From NCBI GenBank assembly GCA_947259925.1, contig CAMYOG010000006.1, positions 1 to 64,000 of the forward strand: DNA of 64,000 nt, in the 5' to 3' direction. The position numbers and the translations under genes are program-made. Within the stretch, counting starts at the first letter, position 1. Each line of letters starts with the position of its first letter. The notes under the pieces were generated by a model, which saw nothing but the letters and a program-made list of their open reading frames with translations, did not search any database and was not told where the DNA came from. This DNA is from Thermoanaerobaculia bacterium (GTDB lineage: Bacteria; Acidobacteriota; Thermoanaerobaculia; Multivoradales; JAHEKO01). Positions 1 to 8,591 of this stretch are shown here, in pieces.

Positions 1-5
1 GTGTT

Positions 6-48
6 ACCCATGTACCCGGTCTGATCTGTAACCCATGTACCCGGTCTG
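6..48. repeat. Tandem 25-bp-period direct repeat
   Basis: The 18-nt string acccatgtacccggtctg is present twice with a 25-nt period (6-23 and 31-48) and slightly degenerate flanks. Paired, exact short repeats of this kind are often left at insertion-sequence ends, but the window starts here and no transposase is visible, so the origin is open. Confidence 0.6.
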
Positions 49-172
49 TACCCCCCTCACCCTCCACACCCGCCCAGTACCCAGATCCCTCTCCCACCCC
101 GCACGGGGGGAGAGGGACGCCCCCACCCGGCGCCCGTGCTGCGGAGGCTCCCAGTGAGGTGCCCCGCCAGTG

Positions 173-245
173 AGGTGCCACCCTTTTCGGAGAAGCGATG
201 AGGTCCCCCGTGAGGGCCACCCTCTTCGGAGAAGCGATGAGGTCC
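173..245. repeat. Imperfect direct repeat, about 38-bp unit
   Basis: The unit containing ttcggagaagcgatgaggtcc occurs at about 185-205 and 225-245, each copy preceded by a related gtgaggtgccaccc or gtgagggccaccc. A third partial copy of the 5' part lies just upstream near 152-165. It is non-coding and resembles an intergenic repeat family, but only this pair is visible. Confidence 0.6.
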
Positions 246-301
246 GATAAAAGTGGCGCATTCAACAGCCCCCCACCGCGCCTGCCCATAGGCTAGTCGC
301 G

Positions 302-994
302 ATGCGTCGGGCTCGCGCAGTCTGCACATTGATTGTCTGCCTCATCTTGGCGGTCACGGCTCCGGTCGTGGCCGCCAAGAAGTTCTCCATCGACACCACT
401 CCGGTCAAGAACGGTCGGGTCTTCGTCGACGGCCGGTTCGTCGGCGTCGCCCCGGTGACCGTCGAGCTCAAGCTGAAGAAGCACGAGACGGCGGTGGTCA
501 CCGCCGAGAAGGAAGGGGCGCTCGGCCTCTGGGAGCGGGACCTCTCCAAGGACGAGAAGGGGACAGTCTACGTCCGGCTGGAGGAGAACGCCGCGCTCAC
601 CGAGACCCTGGAGTCGGACGTCGCCAACACCTGGCTGACCATCACCCCCAAGCGGACCCGCGGCCGCGACAACTCGGTCGACGAGGACGCGGTCTGGCAG
701 CGGATCGTCAGCGTCGTCACCGACAACTTCGCCGACCTCGAGCAGCTCGATCGGTCGAGCTTCTATCTGCGCACCGCCTGGCGCGTCCGCCGCTACCCGC
801 ACTCGATCATGCGCAACCGCGTGGTGGTCAAGCGGGGTGTGACCGATCAGCTTTCGATCCGAGTGCAGCTCGAGAGCTTCCAGATGGTGAGCGCCGACAC
901 CGACGCCCAGATCGACGACGACCTCTTTGTCGAGAGCTCGCGGATCTTCGAGGACGACAAAGAGACGATCGATTATCTGAGAGATCAGCTGTAG
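302..994 (+). CDS. Secreted PEGA-like domain protein
   Basis: The 230-residue product begins with a clear Sec signal peptide (MRRARAVCTLIVCLILAVTA... ending near VVAA, residue about 25). It is followed by a short beta-rich segment of PEGA type (FVDGRFVGVAPVTVEL, about residues 40-56), in which a glycine-containing turn precedes a VxV strand. The remaining 170 residues are acidic and unrecognised. PEGA domains are small surface or periplasmic beta modules without catalytic residues, so an envelope structural or binding role is likely. It is followed convergently by the DUF819 gene after a 51-nt gap. A second PEGA protein lies at 46458. The PEGA assignment is moderate; the secretion call is firm. 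Confidence 0.7.
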   Translation: MRRARAVCTLIVCLILAVTAPVVAAKKFSIDTTPVKNGRVFVDGRFVGVAPVTVELKLKKHETAVVTAEKEGALGLWERDLSKDEKGTVYVRLEENAALTETLESDVANTWLTITPKRTRGRDNSVDEDAVWQRIVSVVTDNFADLEQLDRSSFYLRTAWRVRRYPHSIMRNRVVVKRGVTDQLSIRVQLESFQMVSADTDAQIDDDLFVESSRIFEDDKETIDYLRDQL

Positions 995-1045
995 GCCGCT
1001 GCCAATTCCCCGATTCCAACGGTCTCGACAGATTGACGTCGACCG

Positions 1046-2167
1046 CTACTTGAGAGCGAACGCCACGGCAATTCCGGCGTAGGTGCCGAGCGCGTAGCCG
1101 AGCAGGCCGACCATCGCACCGGGCAGCGCCAGCTCCGGCCGCTTGCGCGCGACCGCGAGAGCGATTGCGGTCGACGGTCCGCCGATCGATGCCTGCGAGG
1201 CGATCGCGGTCGTCTCGACGTCCAATCGAACGAAGCGGGCAACGACGAACAGCAGCAGCCCATGTACCGCCACCACGATCGCGGTGAAGTAGAAGACCTG
1301 GATCCCGACCTCGAGGATCTGATCGACCCGCGAGCCGATGCCGATGACGGCGAAGAAGAGGTGGAGTGCGAGCGTGCCGAGCTGGAGCGCCCCGGGGAGC
1401 GCCCGGACCGGCGGCAGCTGGGCGACGATCAGGGCGTAGGTCGTGAGCCAGATGACCGACGGCACCGCCGGCGTGAGCGCCGCCGTCCGCTCGGCCGCCA
1501 GCACCACCAGTAGCGCCAGCCCACCGAGCGCCAGCATGTCGAGCACCCGGAAACCCACCGAGGCCTGCATCGGGTCCCCGACGTGGACCTCTTCCCCGTT
1601 CTCCCGATCGACTCGCGGCGGCGCGACATAGAAGCGCCCGAGCCAGACCGGCAGCAGCAGGGTCGCTCCGACCCAGATCCCGGTCACCAGGTTGTCGGCG
1701 GCGGTCGCCGCGGCGAAGAGTGTGCCCGACAGTCCGACCGCCCGGCCGACCGAGACGAAGTTGAGACTGCCGCCCGAGTAGGTTCCGGTCATCACGCCGG
1801 CGAGCTGCCAGCCGTGCTCGGGGAAGAAGTGGCCGAGCAGGGCAAACGCGGTCAGGGCTCCGAGGGCGGTCGCCGCGACCGCGATCAGGAACGCGCCGAG
1901 CATCCGCGGTCCCGCGACCTTCAGGTCACGGAGATCGACCGCGAACAGCAGCCAGACGATCGCCACCGAGGTGATCGGTCCACCGATCAGCGAGTAGACG
2001 CTCGACGACACCGGCACCAGGTCAAGGTTCGCGAGCACCGCGCCGAACATGATCACGAGAAGGCTGGCACCCAGCTTCGCGGCCCAGCCGAAGGCGCGGG
2101 CGAGCCAGAACGAAAGCGCCGTGATGCCGACGATCACGGTGGCGAGCGCGAGCGGGTCCTCGATCAC
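1046..2167 (-). CDS. DUF819 family integral membrane protein
   Basis: The 373-residue, strongly hydrophobic protein has around ten predicted transmembrane segments and the DUF819 (YjcL-like) signature: an N-terminal helix pair, LASLLVIMFGAVLANL-type segments, and the central small-residue stretch GVMTGTYSGGSLNFVSVGRA (about residues 145-165). Length fits the family, which is usually 370-420 residues. Members are inner-membrane proteins thought to be transporters, but no substrate is established. The start is a GTG at 2165-2167. The gene diverges from the DUF2207 gene across 111 nt, so a shared promoter region is likely. Confidence 0.8.
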   Translation of the reverse strand: MIEDPLALATVIVGITALSFWLARAFGWAAKLGASLLVIMFGAVLANLDLVPVSSSVYSLIGGPITSVAIVWLLFAVDLRDLKVAGPRMLGAFLIAVAATALGALTAFALLGHFFPEHGWQLAGVMTGTYSGGSLNFVSVGRAVGLSGTLFAAATAADNLVTGIWVGATLLLPVWLGRFYVAPPRVDRENGEEVHVGDPMQASVGFRVLDMLALGGLALLVVLAAERTAALTPAVPSVIWLTTYALIVAQLPPVRALPGALQLGTLALHLFFAVIGIGSRVDQILEVGIQVFYFTAIVVAVHGLLLFVVARFVRLDVETTAIASQASIGGPSTAIALAVARKRPELALPGAMVGLLGYALGTYAGIAVAFALK

Positions 2168-2278
2168 GGAAGCCCGACTCTCTCACAGGGCATGTCGAGG
2201 CTCCTGAGTAGAATGGCCCCTGGCGCAGCCAAGACCCGGGCGGCGGTGCGCGGAGGGGCGGCTGACCGAGGAGCAAGG

Positions 2279-4081
2279 ATGTCGATCACGCGAGCAGTCG
2301 CCGTCGTCGTGCTCACGCTCCTCGTGGCGACGCCGGCTGGAGCCGACAAGTCGTACTCGATCCTCGGTCTCCAGATCGATGCCTGGGTCCAGGACGACGG
2401 CACGCTGCGGGTCGAGGAGGAGATCTCCTACCGCTTCTCGGGCTCGTTCAGCTTCGCCTACCGCGAGATCCGCACCGAGCAGGGTGAGAGACTCCGCGAC
2501 TTCACCGTCTCGGACGCGACCAGCGGCGACTACCGGCAGTCGAGCGAGCGCCGGGCGGGCAACTTCACGGTCGAGGCCCGGTCACGCAAGACCAAGGTCA
2601 CCTGGCACTACAGTGCCTACAACGAGACGCGCGCGTTCAAGTTCGGCTACACGGTCGACGGTGTGGTCAAGCGCTATCTCGACGTGGTCGAGCTCTACTA
2701 CAAGTTCGTCGGCGCCGACTGGGACCGGCAGATCGGCTCGGTCAAGGTGCGGATCCATCCGATCAGCGGGGTGGACGGCTCGGCGGTGCGGGCCTGGGCG
2801 CACGGTCCGCTGCACGGATACGTCACGGTCCCGGGCGACGGCTCGGCCGCGCTGACTGTCGCGCCGCTCCCCGCCAAGCGGTTCTGGGAGGGTCGCGTCG
2901 TCTATCCCGAGTCGGCGCTCCCCGACGTTGCCTACGCCGCGAACGAATCACGGCTCGAGCGGATCCTGGACGAAGAGGGGCGGTGGGCCGAGGAGGCGAA
3001 CGCCAAGCGCCTGGCCGCCGACCGCCGGTCCGCGAGCCGGGGAACCTGGGCCAGGCTCGCCGCCGCTCTGGGCCTGGCGGGACTGATCTTCTGGGGGCTC
3101 CTGTTCCGCAAGCACTCGTGGCCGCACCGCCCGGCGCCGACCGTCGCGCCGGGCGAGATTCCCGATGAGACACCCCCGGCACTAGTCGCGATGCTCGTGC
3201 GTCCCCAGGATGTCGGCGGCATGCTGACCAGCACCCTCCTCGACCTGGCCCGGCGCGGCTACTTCGAGATCAGCGAGGAAGAAGAAACCTACAAGCTGCT
3301 CTTCTTCGGCCCGAGGACCCGCCCCGACTACCTCTTCCGGCGGCTCGACCAGGAGGCCGGAGATCTCGAGCCGTTCGAGGCCGAGCTGCTGGCGTTCTTC
3401 GACCAGCTCTCCGAACGGGCCGACGGCTTCCGCATGTCGGAGTTCAAGAAGACCGCTCGCAAGAACCGATACGCGGTCTCGAGCTTCCTCCGCGACTGGA
3501 GGAAGACCCTCCGCGAGCGCGTCGACGTGCTCGGCTGGCGTGAGATCCCACCCACTCGCGTTCTGCTCACGAACGCCATCTGCGGCGTCGGCATCGCCGT
3601 GGTCGGCATCGGCATCTGCTTCTGGAACCGCTCCGAGGTAGGCGTGCCAGCGATCGTCCTGGGCTTCCTTCAGGCGATGCTGACCGCGGCGCTGCGCAGA
3701 CTGTCGCCCGACGGCAAGCGTCAGTATCTGCACTGGCAGGGGTTCCGGAAACACCTCGCTTCGCTCTCCAAGATGATGGGCCCGCCGTCGCTCACCTCCG
3801 ACGACTGGGAGCGCTACCTGATCTACGCGGTCGCGCTCGGCCTGCACCGCAAGGTCGTGCCGGTGCTCGGAGAGCTGGCGCCGGAGCACCATTACCGGCC
3901 GGTCTGGTACACCTCGCACGCCGACGGCCTGGCGTCGAGCGACCTCGGTCAGCTCGGCCAGGGCATCTCGAGCATGGTCAGCTCGGTCTCGACGTCGCTC
4001 AGCTCGGCGACCGGCTCGAGCGGCGGTGCGAGTGGTGGAGGTGGGGGCGGGGGTGGGGGCGGGGGTGGGGGGGCCGGCTAG
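2279..4081 (+). CDS. DUF2207 domain membrane protein with poly-glycine tail
   Basis: The track ORF opens upstream at 1583, antisense to DUF819. The real start is ATG 2279, preceded by gaggagcaagg and followed at once by a signal peptide (MSITRAVAVVVLTLLVATPAG). The 600-residue protein has the DUF2207 layout. An extracytoplasmic beta domain (about 25-240, VQDDGTLRVEEEISYRFSGS) is followed by a membrane helix near 255-275 (LGLAGLIFWGLLF) and a cytoplasmic region. Two more helices lie around 435-480, and the C-terminus ends in a run of about 13 glycines. The Gly tail is common in DUF2207 proteins. Function of the family is unknown; an envelope role is inferred. Confidence 0.85.
   Translation: MSITRAVAVVVLTLLVATPAGADKSYSILGLQIDAWVQDDGTLRVEEEISYRFSGSFSFAYREIRTEQGERLRDFTVSDATSGDYRQSSERRAGNFTVEARSRKTKVTWHYSAYNETRAFKFGYTVDGVVKRYLDVVELYYKFVGADWDRQIGSVKVRIHPISGVDGSAVRAWAHGPLHGYVTVPGDGSAALTVAPLPAKRFWEGRVVYPESALPDVAYAANESRLERILDEEGRWAEEANAKRLAADRRSASRGTWARLAAALGLAGLIFWGLLFRKHSWPHRPAPTVAPGEIPDETPPALVAMLVRPQDVGGMLTSTLLDLARRGYFEISEEEETYKLLFFGPRTRPDYLFRRLDQEAGDLEPFEAELLAFFDQLSERADGFRMSEFKKTARKNRYAVSSFLRDWRKTLRERVDVLGWREIPPTRVLLTNAICGVGIAVVGIGICFWNRSEVGVPAIVLGFLQAMLTAALRRLSPDGKRQYLHWQGFRKHLASLSKMMGPPSLTSDDWERYLIYAVALGLHRKVVPVLGELAPEHHYRPVWYTSHADGLASSDLGQLGQGISSMVSSVSTSLSSATGSSGGASGGGGGGGGGGGGGAG
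4043..4073 (+). repeat. G-tract (five runs of five or more G)
   Basis: The codons for the DUF2207 poly-glycine tail are almost all GGG, giving five successive runs of at least five G separated by single C or T bases. This is a textbook potential G-quadruplex on the coding strand and a likely slippage site at the 3' end of the gene. GGC/GGT dominate glycine codons elsewhere in the window, so the choice is unusual. Confidence 0.7.
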
Positions 4082-4110
4082 CCCGCCAAGGAGGGCCCGC
4101 CCAAGAAGGG

Positions 4111-4212
4111 TCAGGCTTTTCGGAGAGGGATCACGTCCTTGACCGTGCGGCCCGACTCGACCTCTTGAAGCACGCGGATGATCTGCTCCTCGCTGTAGCG
4201 CGTCTTGCGCAA
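4111..4212 (-). pseudogene. IS3-type transposase OrfA fragment
   Basis: This is absent from the ORF track because it is only 33 codons. The minus strand reads LRKTRYSEEQIIRVLQEVES then GRTVKDV before degenerating to IPLRKA and a stop. K(T/S)R(Y/F)SEEQII.VL.E...G..VKD(V/L) is the first helix region of IS3-family OrfA helix-turn-helix proteins, which normally continue with CREHGIS. The fragment stops exactly where that should follow, and no OrfB, inverted repeats or target duplication are visible. It is a decayed insertion or the edge of a deletion, between the DUF2207 and VWFA genes. Confidence 0.75.
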
Positions 4213-4273
4213 CGGCTCTGACCCATCCCCGGCGGCAACCTGGCAGTTGCACTGGACCCTTCGCTCGCCGGAT

Positions 4274-5383
4274 CTACCCCTGATCCCCGTACGTGTAGCC
4301 GCTCCGCACCCGCACCCGGAACTCCGGATTCGCCACCTTCACCTTGACGCGCTGGAACCCCGACTTGCCGGCCGGGTGGGCGCTCCGGTAGGCGATCAGG
4401 TAGTAGCCGCTGGTCGTGCGCGCGATGCGCTCGAGCGGCGAGCCGAAGCGGATGAAGGTGAAGTAGAAGTCCCCGCCGGTCGCCATCGCCAGGTTGTTGA
4501 GCGAGGCGCGCAGGGAGTGGTCGGTGTGGGTCGGGACGATGTCGATGGTGTAGGCGGCCACGTTGGCGTCGTTGAGCGCCCTAATGGTCGGAAACATCAG
4601 CCGGTAGTCGGTGCTCCGGATGTGGTCGAAGCCGACGCCGACGAAGACCAGGTTCTTGCGTCCCGGCACGGTGGCCGACGCCTTCGCCAGTAGCTGCAGG
4701 CCCTGGTAGATGTTCTTCGACTGCTTGCGCAGCTCCTTGCCGGTCGGCAAGGCGCGGAGCAAGGGACCCATCTCCTCCTCCGGCGGTCGCCGCGATGGCC
4801 ACTGCGAGGCGGGGTCGACGCCGCGCAAGCCGTTGGAGATCCCCTGAAGGATCGCCTGGCGATCCCGGGTGAAGTCCTGGTGCACCTTGAGCCGGTACCC
4901 GTAGGAGACCACCGCGACGAAGTCGGCCGGGTCGAGGCTCGACACCACCCACTCCTCCATCGCCCTGGCCGCCTGGTGCTGGCGGGCGAACAGGTTGTTG
5001 ATACCGCGACCGCCCGCGCGCAGCTCCTGGAAGAAAAGGATGAAGTGGCGGTCCTCGGGGATGTCGCTCAGATCGAAACCGGGCAGGTCGACCGTCGACG
5101 ACTCCACTCGCTCCTGGCTGCTGTAGAAGCTGACGCCGGCGATCTCCACCGGCCGGCCACTCTCCTCGATGACGAAGTCGTCCTTGCCCAGACCCAGGAT
5201 CACCCGCCCGTCCTTGTCGGTCACCAGAGCGTCCAGCAGGACCTCCGAGACCACCATCTCCTCTTCGAAGACCTCGAGCTCATCGTCTTGTGCGGCTACC
5301 GGGTGTGCTAGCGAGAGGACGATCCCCAGGGTGAGCGCCCACACTGCGGCGGTCCCGAATCGTGTCGTTTCGATGCTGATCAC
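4274..5383 (-). CDS. Secreted VWFA-related protein (acidobacterial type)
   Basis: The GTG at 5381-5383 is preferred over the track start (5437) because it has ggaggcaagca just upstream and opens a signal peptide (VISIETTRFGTAAVWALTLG... cleaved after PVAAQ). That gives 369 residues. The mature protein begins with DALVTDKDGRVILGLGKDDF, the typical opening of the VWFA-related domain (TIGR03436-like) that is expanded in Acidobacteria. A von Willebrand A-like fold follows (FILFFQELRAGGRGINN, KNLVFVGVGFDH, YTIDIVPTHTDHS, ATGGDFYFTF). A classical DxSxS MIDAS is not evident. The role is unknown; extracellular adhesion or assembly is inferred. It diverges from the S9 peptidase. Confidence 0.85.
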   Translation of the reverse strand: MISIETTRFGTAAVWALTLGIVLSLAHPVAAQDDELEVFEEEMVVSEVLLDALVTDKDGRVILGLGKDDFVIEESGRPVEIAGVSFYSSQERVESSTVDLPGFDLSDIPEDRHFILFFQELRAGGRGINNLFARQHQAARAMEEWVVSSLDPADFVAVVSYGYRLKVHQDFTRDRQAILQGISNGLRGVDPASQWPSRRPPEEEMGPLLRALPTGKELRKQSKNIYQGLQLLAKASATVPGRKNLVFVGVGFDHIRSTDYRLMFPTIRALNDANVAAYTIDIVPTHTDHSLRASLNNLAMATGGDFYFTFIRFGSPLERIARTTSGYYLIAYRSAHPAGKSGFQRVKVKVANPEFRVRVRSGYTYGDQG

Positions 5384-5508
5384 TGCTTGCCTCCCTGTTC
5401 TGCGCCCGCCCCCGGCACCGGATGGAGCAACCAGCATGCCATACCGCAGGCCGTCATATGATGCGGCCTTCCACGACCCGTTCGACTCAACCGCCCGAGG
5501 AGGTTTCC

Positions 5509-7566
5509 ATGAAGCCGCGAAACTGCCTGGTCCTCGCCCTCACCCTGCTCACCCCGTCGCTCGCCGTCGCCGACGGCGACGCCCACTTCGAGCCGATCGA
5601 CGTCTTCGAGCTCGAATGGGCCGCCGATCCGCAGATCTCGCCCGACGGCAGCCGCATCGCCTACGTGCGCAATTTCTTCGACGTCATGACCGACAGCCGG
5701 CGCGCCAACATCTGGATCGTCGACTTCGACGGATCGAGCCACCGGCCGCTCACCTCGGGCAACAACAACAACACCTCGCCGCGCTGGTCGCCGAGCGGAG
5801 ATCGGCTGCTCTACGTGTCGAACGAGGAGGGGTCCGCACAGCTCCACATGCGCTGGATGGACAGCGGCCAGACCGCCAAGATCACCAACCTGACCAGTGG
5901 TCCGGGCGGCCTCGCCTGGTCGCCCAACGGCCAGTGGATCGCGCTGTCGATGCACGTGCCGAGCCGGCCCGAGCCGATGGCCGAGATGCCGCCCAGGCCG
6001 GACGGCGCCGAGTGGGCGGATCCGCCGCGGGTGATCGAGAACCTCGTCTACCGTGCCGACGGCGCCGGCTACCTGGAGCCGGGCTACTCACACCTCTTCG
6101 TGGTGCCGGCCGAGGGAGGCTCTCCTCGGCAGATCACCAGCGGCGACTTCGACCACGACGGGACGCCAGAGTGGACGCCGGATGGCAAGCACCTGATCAT
6201 CTCCGCCAACCGCCACGACGAGTGGGAGTACGAGCCGCTCGACTCGGAAATCTACGAGGTTTCGGTTCGAGACGGCGCGATGCGGGCGCTGACCGACCGC
6301 CGGGGTCCGGACAACGCGCCGGCGCTCTCGCCCGACGGCGGCAAGATCGCCTACCTCGGCTTCGACGATCACCGCCAGGGCTATACGGTCACCCGGCTCT
6401 ACGTCATGAACCGCGATGGCAGCGGCTCGCGGGTCGTCACCGGCGATTTCGATCGGAGCGTGCAGGACCCCCAGTGGTCCGCGGACGGCGAGGGGCTCTT
6501 CTTTCGGTACAACACCGAGGGCAACGGCAAGGTCGGCTACGTCTCGCTCGCCGGCAAGGTCGAGACGCTCGCGGACGACGTCGGCGATTCGATCGGCCGC
6601 CCCTACTCGGGCGGCTGGTTGAGCGTATCGGACAGCGGTCGTTTCGCGTTTACGACGGCGCCACCCGAGCGTCCGGCGGACCTCGCGGTCGGCAGCCGGA
6701 GCGGCGGCGCGGCGACGCGGATCACCGACCTGAACGGCGACCTCCTGGCCCACAAGGAGCTGGCGGAAGTCGAAGAGATCTGGTGGGAATCGTCGCACGA
6801 CGGGCGCCGGATCCAGGGCTGGATCGCGAAGCCTCCGGGCTTCGATCCCGGGCAGAAGTACCCGCTCGTCCTCGAGATCCACGGCGGGCCGTTCGCCAAC
6901 TACGGCGATCGGTTCTCGTCCGAGGTGCAGCTGTTCGCTGCCGCCGGCTACGTCGTCCTCTACGCCAACCCGCGCGGCTCGACCAGCTACGGCCAGGAGT
7001 TCGGCAACCTGATCCACCACAACTACCCCGGCCAGGACTTCGACGATCTGATGTCGGGCATCGACGCGATGATCGCCGAGGGATACGTCGACGAAGACCA
7101 GCTGTTCGTGACCGGCGGCAGCGGCGGCGGCGTGCTGACCGCCTGGATCGTCGGCCATACCGATCGCTTCGCCGCCGCGGTCTCGGCCAAGCCGGTCATC
7201 AACTGGTACAGCTTCGTCCTCACCGCGGACTTCTACGCGTTCTTCTACAAGTACTGGTTCTCGGGCTTCCCCTGGGACGTGCCCGAGGAGTACCTGCAGC
7301 GCTCGCCGCTGCACCACGTCGGCAAGGTCACCACGCCGACCATGCTGCTCACCGGCGAGGTCGACTACCGGACGCCGATGTCGGAGTCCGAGCAGTTCTA
7401 CCAGGCGCTCAAGCTGCGCAAGATCGACACGGCGCTGGTGCGGATACCTGACGCCTCGCACGGCATCGCCCGGCGTCCGAGCCAGCTGATCGCCAAGGTC
7501 GCCCACGTGCTGGCCTGGTTCGAGCGTTACCAGACGGACGACGGAGCGACCCCGGAGGCGCCCTAG
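5509..7566 (+). CDS. Secreted S9 family prolyl oligopeptidase-type peptidase
   Basis: The start ATG 5509 follows cgaggaggtttcc and opens a Sec signal peptide (MKPRNCLVLALTLLTPSLAVADG). The 685-residue protein has an N-terminal beta-propeller with TolB/PD40-like blades (AADPQISPDGSRIAYV, SPRWSPSGDRLLYVS, APALSPDGGKIAYLG; about 40-400). A C-terminal alpha/beta hydrolase domain (about 430-680) follows. The catalytic triad is visible: Ser538 in GGSGGG, Asp619 in GEVDYRTPM and His651 in DASHGI, with the HGGP oxyanion motif upstream. The family is S9C-like, cleaving short peptides, often with acylaminoacyl or dipeptidyl activity. With the M20, amidohydrolase and PD40 genes in this window it suggests peptide scavenging. 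Confidence 0.9.
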   Translation: MKPRNCLVLALTLLTPSLAVADGDAHFEPIDVFELEWAADPQISPDGSRIAYVRNFFDVMTDSRRANIWIVDFDGSSHRPLTSGNNNNTSPRWSPSGDRLLYVSNEEGSAQLHMRWMDSGQTAKITNLTSGPGGLAWSPNGQWIALSMHVPSRPEPMAEMPPRPDGAEWADPPRVIENLVYRADGAGYLEPGYSHLFVVPAEGGSPRQITSGDFDHDGTPEWTPDGKHLIISANRHDEWEYEPLDSEIYEVSVRDGAMRALTDRRGPDNAPALSPDGGKIAYLGFDDHRQGYTVTRLYVMNRDGSGSRVVTGDFDRSVQDPQWSADGEGLFFRYNTEGNGKVGYVSLAGKVETLADDVGDSIGRPYSGGWLSVSDSGRFAFTTAPPERPADLAVGSRSGGAATRITDLNGDLLAHKELAEVEEIWWESSHDGRRIQGWIAKPPGFDPGQKYPLVLEIHGGPFANYGDRFSSEVQLFAAAGYVVLYANPRGSTSYGQEFGNLIHHNYPGQDFDDLMSGIDAMIAEGYVDEDQLFVTGGSGGGVLTAWIVGHTDRFAAAVSAKPVINWYSFVLTADFYAFFYKYWFSGFPWDVPEEYLQRSPLHHVGKVTTPTMLLTGEVDYRTPMSESEQFYQALKLRKIDTALVRIPDASHGIARRPSQLIAKVAHVLAWFERYQTDDGATPEAP

Positions 7567-7615
7567 CGGTGTGGCAGCTCCTCGACGCCGCCTGCGCGCG
7601 GCCCTGGCCCGGCGA

Positions 7616-8509
7616 CTAGAAAATCGACTTACCCAGTCCCGACAGCACCAGGTCGATCGCCAGGTGGGCGGTGCGGTTGCGCTCGTCGAGAATCGGATTG
7701 ATCTCGACCACGTCGATCGAGCCGACCCGCACCGAATCGGCGATCGTCTCCATCAGCAGGTGCGCCTCGCGGTAGCTGAACCCCCCGGGCACCGGGGTTC
7801 CCACCCCCGGCGCTTCGCGCGGATCGAGGCTGTCCATGTCGAGGCTGACGTGCACGCGCGGCAGGTGGCTCAGCCGGCCGACCGCCTCCTCCGCCACCTC
7901 GCCGATGCCGCGCCGGTCGATCTCGCGCATGGTGTAGACCGCCACCCGGCTGTCCTTGAGCGCCTCGCGCTCGAGCGGATCGAGATCGCGGATGCCGATC
8001 AGGACCACGTCCTCGTCGGCGACCTTCCGGCCAGGCCGAATCAGGTCGGTCAACGCGGGCGCGCCCCGGCCGGTGAGCGCCGCCAGCGGCATGCCGTGGA
8101 GGTTGCCGCTGGGCGAGGTCTCTGAGGTGTTGAAGTCGCCGTGCGCGTCGATCCAGATGACCCCGGTCGGCTCGCCGGTCGTAGCCGCCGCCGCGACCGT
8201 GCCGAGCGCGATCGAATGATCGCCGCCCAGGAAGAGCGGCACGTCGCCGTCCTCGACCGCTCGCGCGCCGGCCGCGTAGACCCGCTCACACGCCTCGACG
8301 ACGGCCGGCATGTACGCCAGGCCGCCCTCCTCGGGGAGGGTGTCGCGCACCGGTATCTCGATGTTGCCGCAGTCGCGAATCGCGCAGCCGAGCCGCTCCA
8401 GACGGTGGTCGAGACCGGCGTAGCGGACGGCCGCGGGCCCCATGTCGACCCCACGGCGCGATTGGCCCAGGTCGAGCGGCACGCCGATGATGCAGATCGA
8501 CCGCGACAT
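7616..8509 (-). CDS. rocF: Arginase
   Basis: The 297-residue protein belongs to the ureohydrolase family and would hydrolyse L-arginine to ornithine and urea in the cytoplasm. All manganese-binding motifs are present in order: GGDHS (about residue 98), DAHGDFN (about 123-129) and SLDMDSLDP (about 225). The N-terminal [19 protein letters not shown] and the conserved [11 protein letters not shown] loop favour arginase over agmatinase or formiminoglutamase. Length matches the family (about 300). It is transcribed alone on the minus strand, divergent from the small Gly-rich ORF and convergent with the S9 peptidase. A urease or urea-using partner is not visible here. Confidence 0.92.
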   Translation of the reverse strand: MSRSICIIGVPLDLGQSRRGVDMGPAAVRYAGLDHRLERLGCAIRDCGNIEIPVRDTLPEEGGLAYMPAVVEACERVYAAGARAVEDGDVPLFLGGDHSIALGTVAAAATTGEPTGVIWIDAHGDFNTSETSPSGNLHGMPLAALTGRGAPALTDLIRPGRKVADEDVVLIGIRDLDPLEREALKDSRVAVYTMREIDRRGIGEVAEEAVGRLSHLPRVHVSLDMDSLDPREAPGVGTPVPGGFSYREAHLLMETIADSVRVGSIDVVEINPILDERNRTAHLAIDLVLSGLGKSIF

Positions 8510-8591
8510 GCGCGGATCTTAGCCCGCCCGGAGCAAAGCGCCGCTGGATGTAGTAGGATCGTAATGTCATTCTTTATCTTGGTAGGAGGCA

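Larger units (their letters stand above)
1..301. other. Non-coding window edge with short direct repeats
   Basis: No convincing gene lies here. The two overlapping track ORFs on the minus strand are low-complexity translations of repeats. An 18-nt sequence, acccatgtacccggtctg, occurs at 6-23 and again at 31-48, and a roughly 38-bp unit is repeated near 173-245. The last 50 bases upstream of the gene at 302 must hold its promoter and ribosome binding site, but I see no strong Shine-Dalgarno sequence. Confidence 0.6.

Noticed and set aside
4-329. Two minus-strand ORFs at the window start
   Set aside because: They are repeat translations (SSLLRRGW/SSLLRKGW, HRFSEEGG/HRFSEKGG) with no support as genes.
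1583-2278. N-terminal extension of the DUF2207 ORF
   Set aside because: It is antisense to the DUF819 gene and the signal peptide and ribosome binding site place the start at 2279.
6088-7506. 472-aa minus-strand ORF across the S9 peptidase
   Set aside because: Shadow frame; Asp/Arg/Val-rich translation with no domain, opposite a clear S9 peptidase with full triad.
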